A stretch of 61,745 nucleotides of DNA from an uncultured Lachnospiraceae bacterium (GTDB lineage Bacteria; Bacillota; Clostridia; Lachnospirales; Lachnospiraceae). The notes below the pieces were generated by a model that saw only the letters and a program-made list of their open reading frames with translations, ran no database searches and was not told the origin of the DNA. This document shows, piece by piece, positions 61,363 to 61,745 of the stretch. The stretch spans positions 1 to 61,745 of the forward strand of contig CAJUQB010000016.1 of assembly GCA_910588285.1 (NCBI GenBank), given 5' to 3'. The position numbers and the translations under genes are program-made. The first letter of the stretch is position 1, and each line of letters opens with the position of its first letter.

Positions 61363-61745
61363 ATGAAAGAAGGTCTTACCCTGAATGAAATGGCCGCTGA
61401 GATCACACGGCAGAACAGCATGAAGGAGGATTATCTGGTCGATACCCGGAGCCTGCAGATGGAGCCTTATGACTCCCAGATCTATCTTCATATGTTTGAC
61501 GGGAACACCGAACCGGTGGAACCCATGCAGGTCAACACCATTGCCCACCGGCAGTTTGGGACCCATTTAAAGATCCCTGCGCCTTATTATGACCGGATGC
61601 TCACGGAAAAGCCGGAACTTCTGGCCGCAAATGTGAACGCCTGGCTTCAGCATTCCCCGTCCAAACGGCTTCTGCGTACCATGGGAGGCACCGCAAGGGC
61701 ATTCTTAAGCAACCGTTACCGGCGGATCGACAACATGGAGATCGC
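61363..61745 (+). CDS. DUF932-like protein, cut by the window edge
   Basis: 127 codons are visible: MKEGLTLNEMAAEITRQNSM, then IAHRQFGTHLKIPAPYYDRM and LLRTMGGTARAFLSNRYRRIDN. This matches the DUF932/phage-plasmid LGT_TIGR03299-type family common on plasmids and ICEs, of unknown function. AAAGGAG precedes the ATG. The C-terminal part lies outside. Confidence 0.75.
   Translation, partial: MKEGLTLNEMAAEITRQNSMKEDYLVDTRSLQMEPYDSQIYLHMFDGNTEPVEPMQVNTIAHRQFGTHLKIPAPYYDRMLTEKPELLAANVNAWLQHSPSKRLLRTMGGTARAFLSNRYRRIDNMEI

Noticed and set aside
1..61745. CRISPR array, rRNA or tRNA genes
   Set aside because: No regularly spaced identical repeats with unique spacers, and no tRNA or rRNA sequence was noticed on either strand.

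Overview
The window looks like accessory DNA of a gut-type Firmicute (Lachnospiraceae/Clostridia). The gene families (large serine recombinases, MobA-type relaxase, CHC2 primase, TnpW, DUF6551/ParB proteins, Gram-positive VirB4/VirD4 with a C39-type wall hydrolase), the strong GGAGG ribosome sites and the frequent TTG/GTG starts all point that way. There are no rRNA, tRNA or housekeeping genes. The whole stretch is best read as three integrative/conjugative elements (ICEs), one inside the other.

Element A (start of window to about 21.88 kb, GC-rich with AT-rich cargo patches) carries a CHC2 primase and a relaxase, followed by a seven-hairpin array. Next comes a cargo zone (GRAM-like protein, several unknown proteins, a DUF434-like protein). 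A regulatory block follows, with an XRE repressor, two ImmA/IrrE metallopeptidases and a near-perfect promoter/operator. After it lies a repeat-and-cassette array in which broken tnpW copies abut minus-strand small genes. The element ends with MazF, two ParB-like proteins, a radical SAM protein and three tandem large serine recombinases.

Element B is seen only as its right end (about 21.88-26.54 kb). It is a second trio of large serine recombinases whose first member lost its catalytic N-terminus exactly where element A ends. The last recombinase is followed by a junction that falls inside the tyrosine integrase of element C, at the conserved HGLRH motif. Each outer element therefore appears to have been disarmed by insertion into its own recombinase gene.

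Element C (from about 26.54 kb to the end of the window) has the integrase remnant and an excisionase reading left. It then has a conjugation operon (VirB2-like pilin, VirB6/TrbL-like, C39 hydrolase, VirB4, VirD4 with an apparent AUA start) and an AT-rich cargo island (a 1238-residue protein ending in a PD-(D/E)xK-like nuclease, and an Rpn-type nuclease). After the island comes a complete Gram-positive Tad/Flp-type pilus operon (pseudopilins, large secreted protein, prepilin peptidase, CpaB, CpaE, CpaF, TadB, TadC, Flp-like pilin). A maintenance block ends the window: zinc-finger protein, sigma-70 factor, SSB and a DUF932-like gene cut by the window edge. The conjugation and Tad operons share an unusual upstream element of TTGGCAC repeats phased at about 11 bp, placed exactly 40 nt before matching -10 boxes, and each is followed by leader terminators. 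The two machines are therefore probably co-regulated.

Domain names come from recognition of sequence motifs, not database searches. Starts were chosen from ribosome-site spacing and are stated where they matter.
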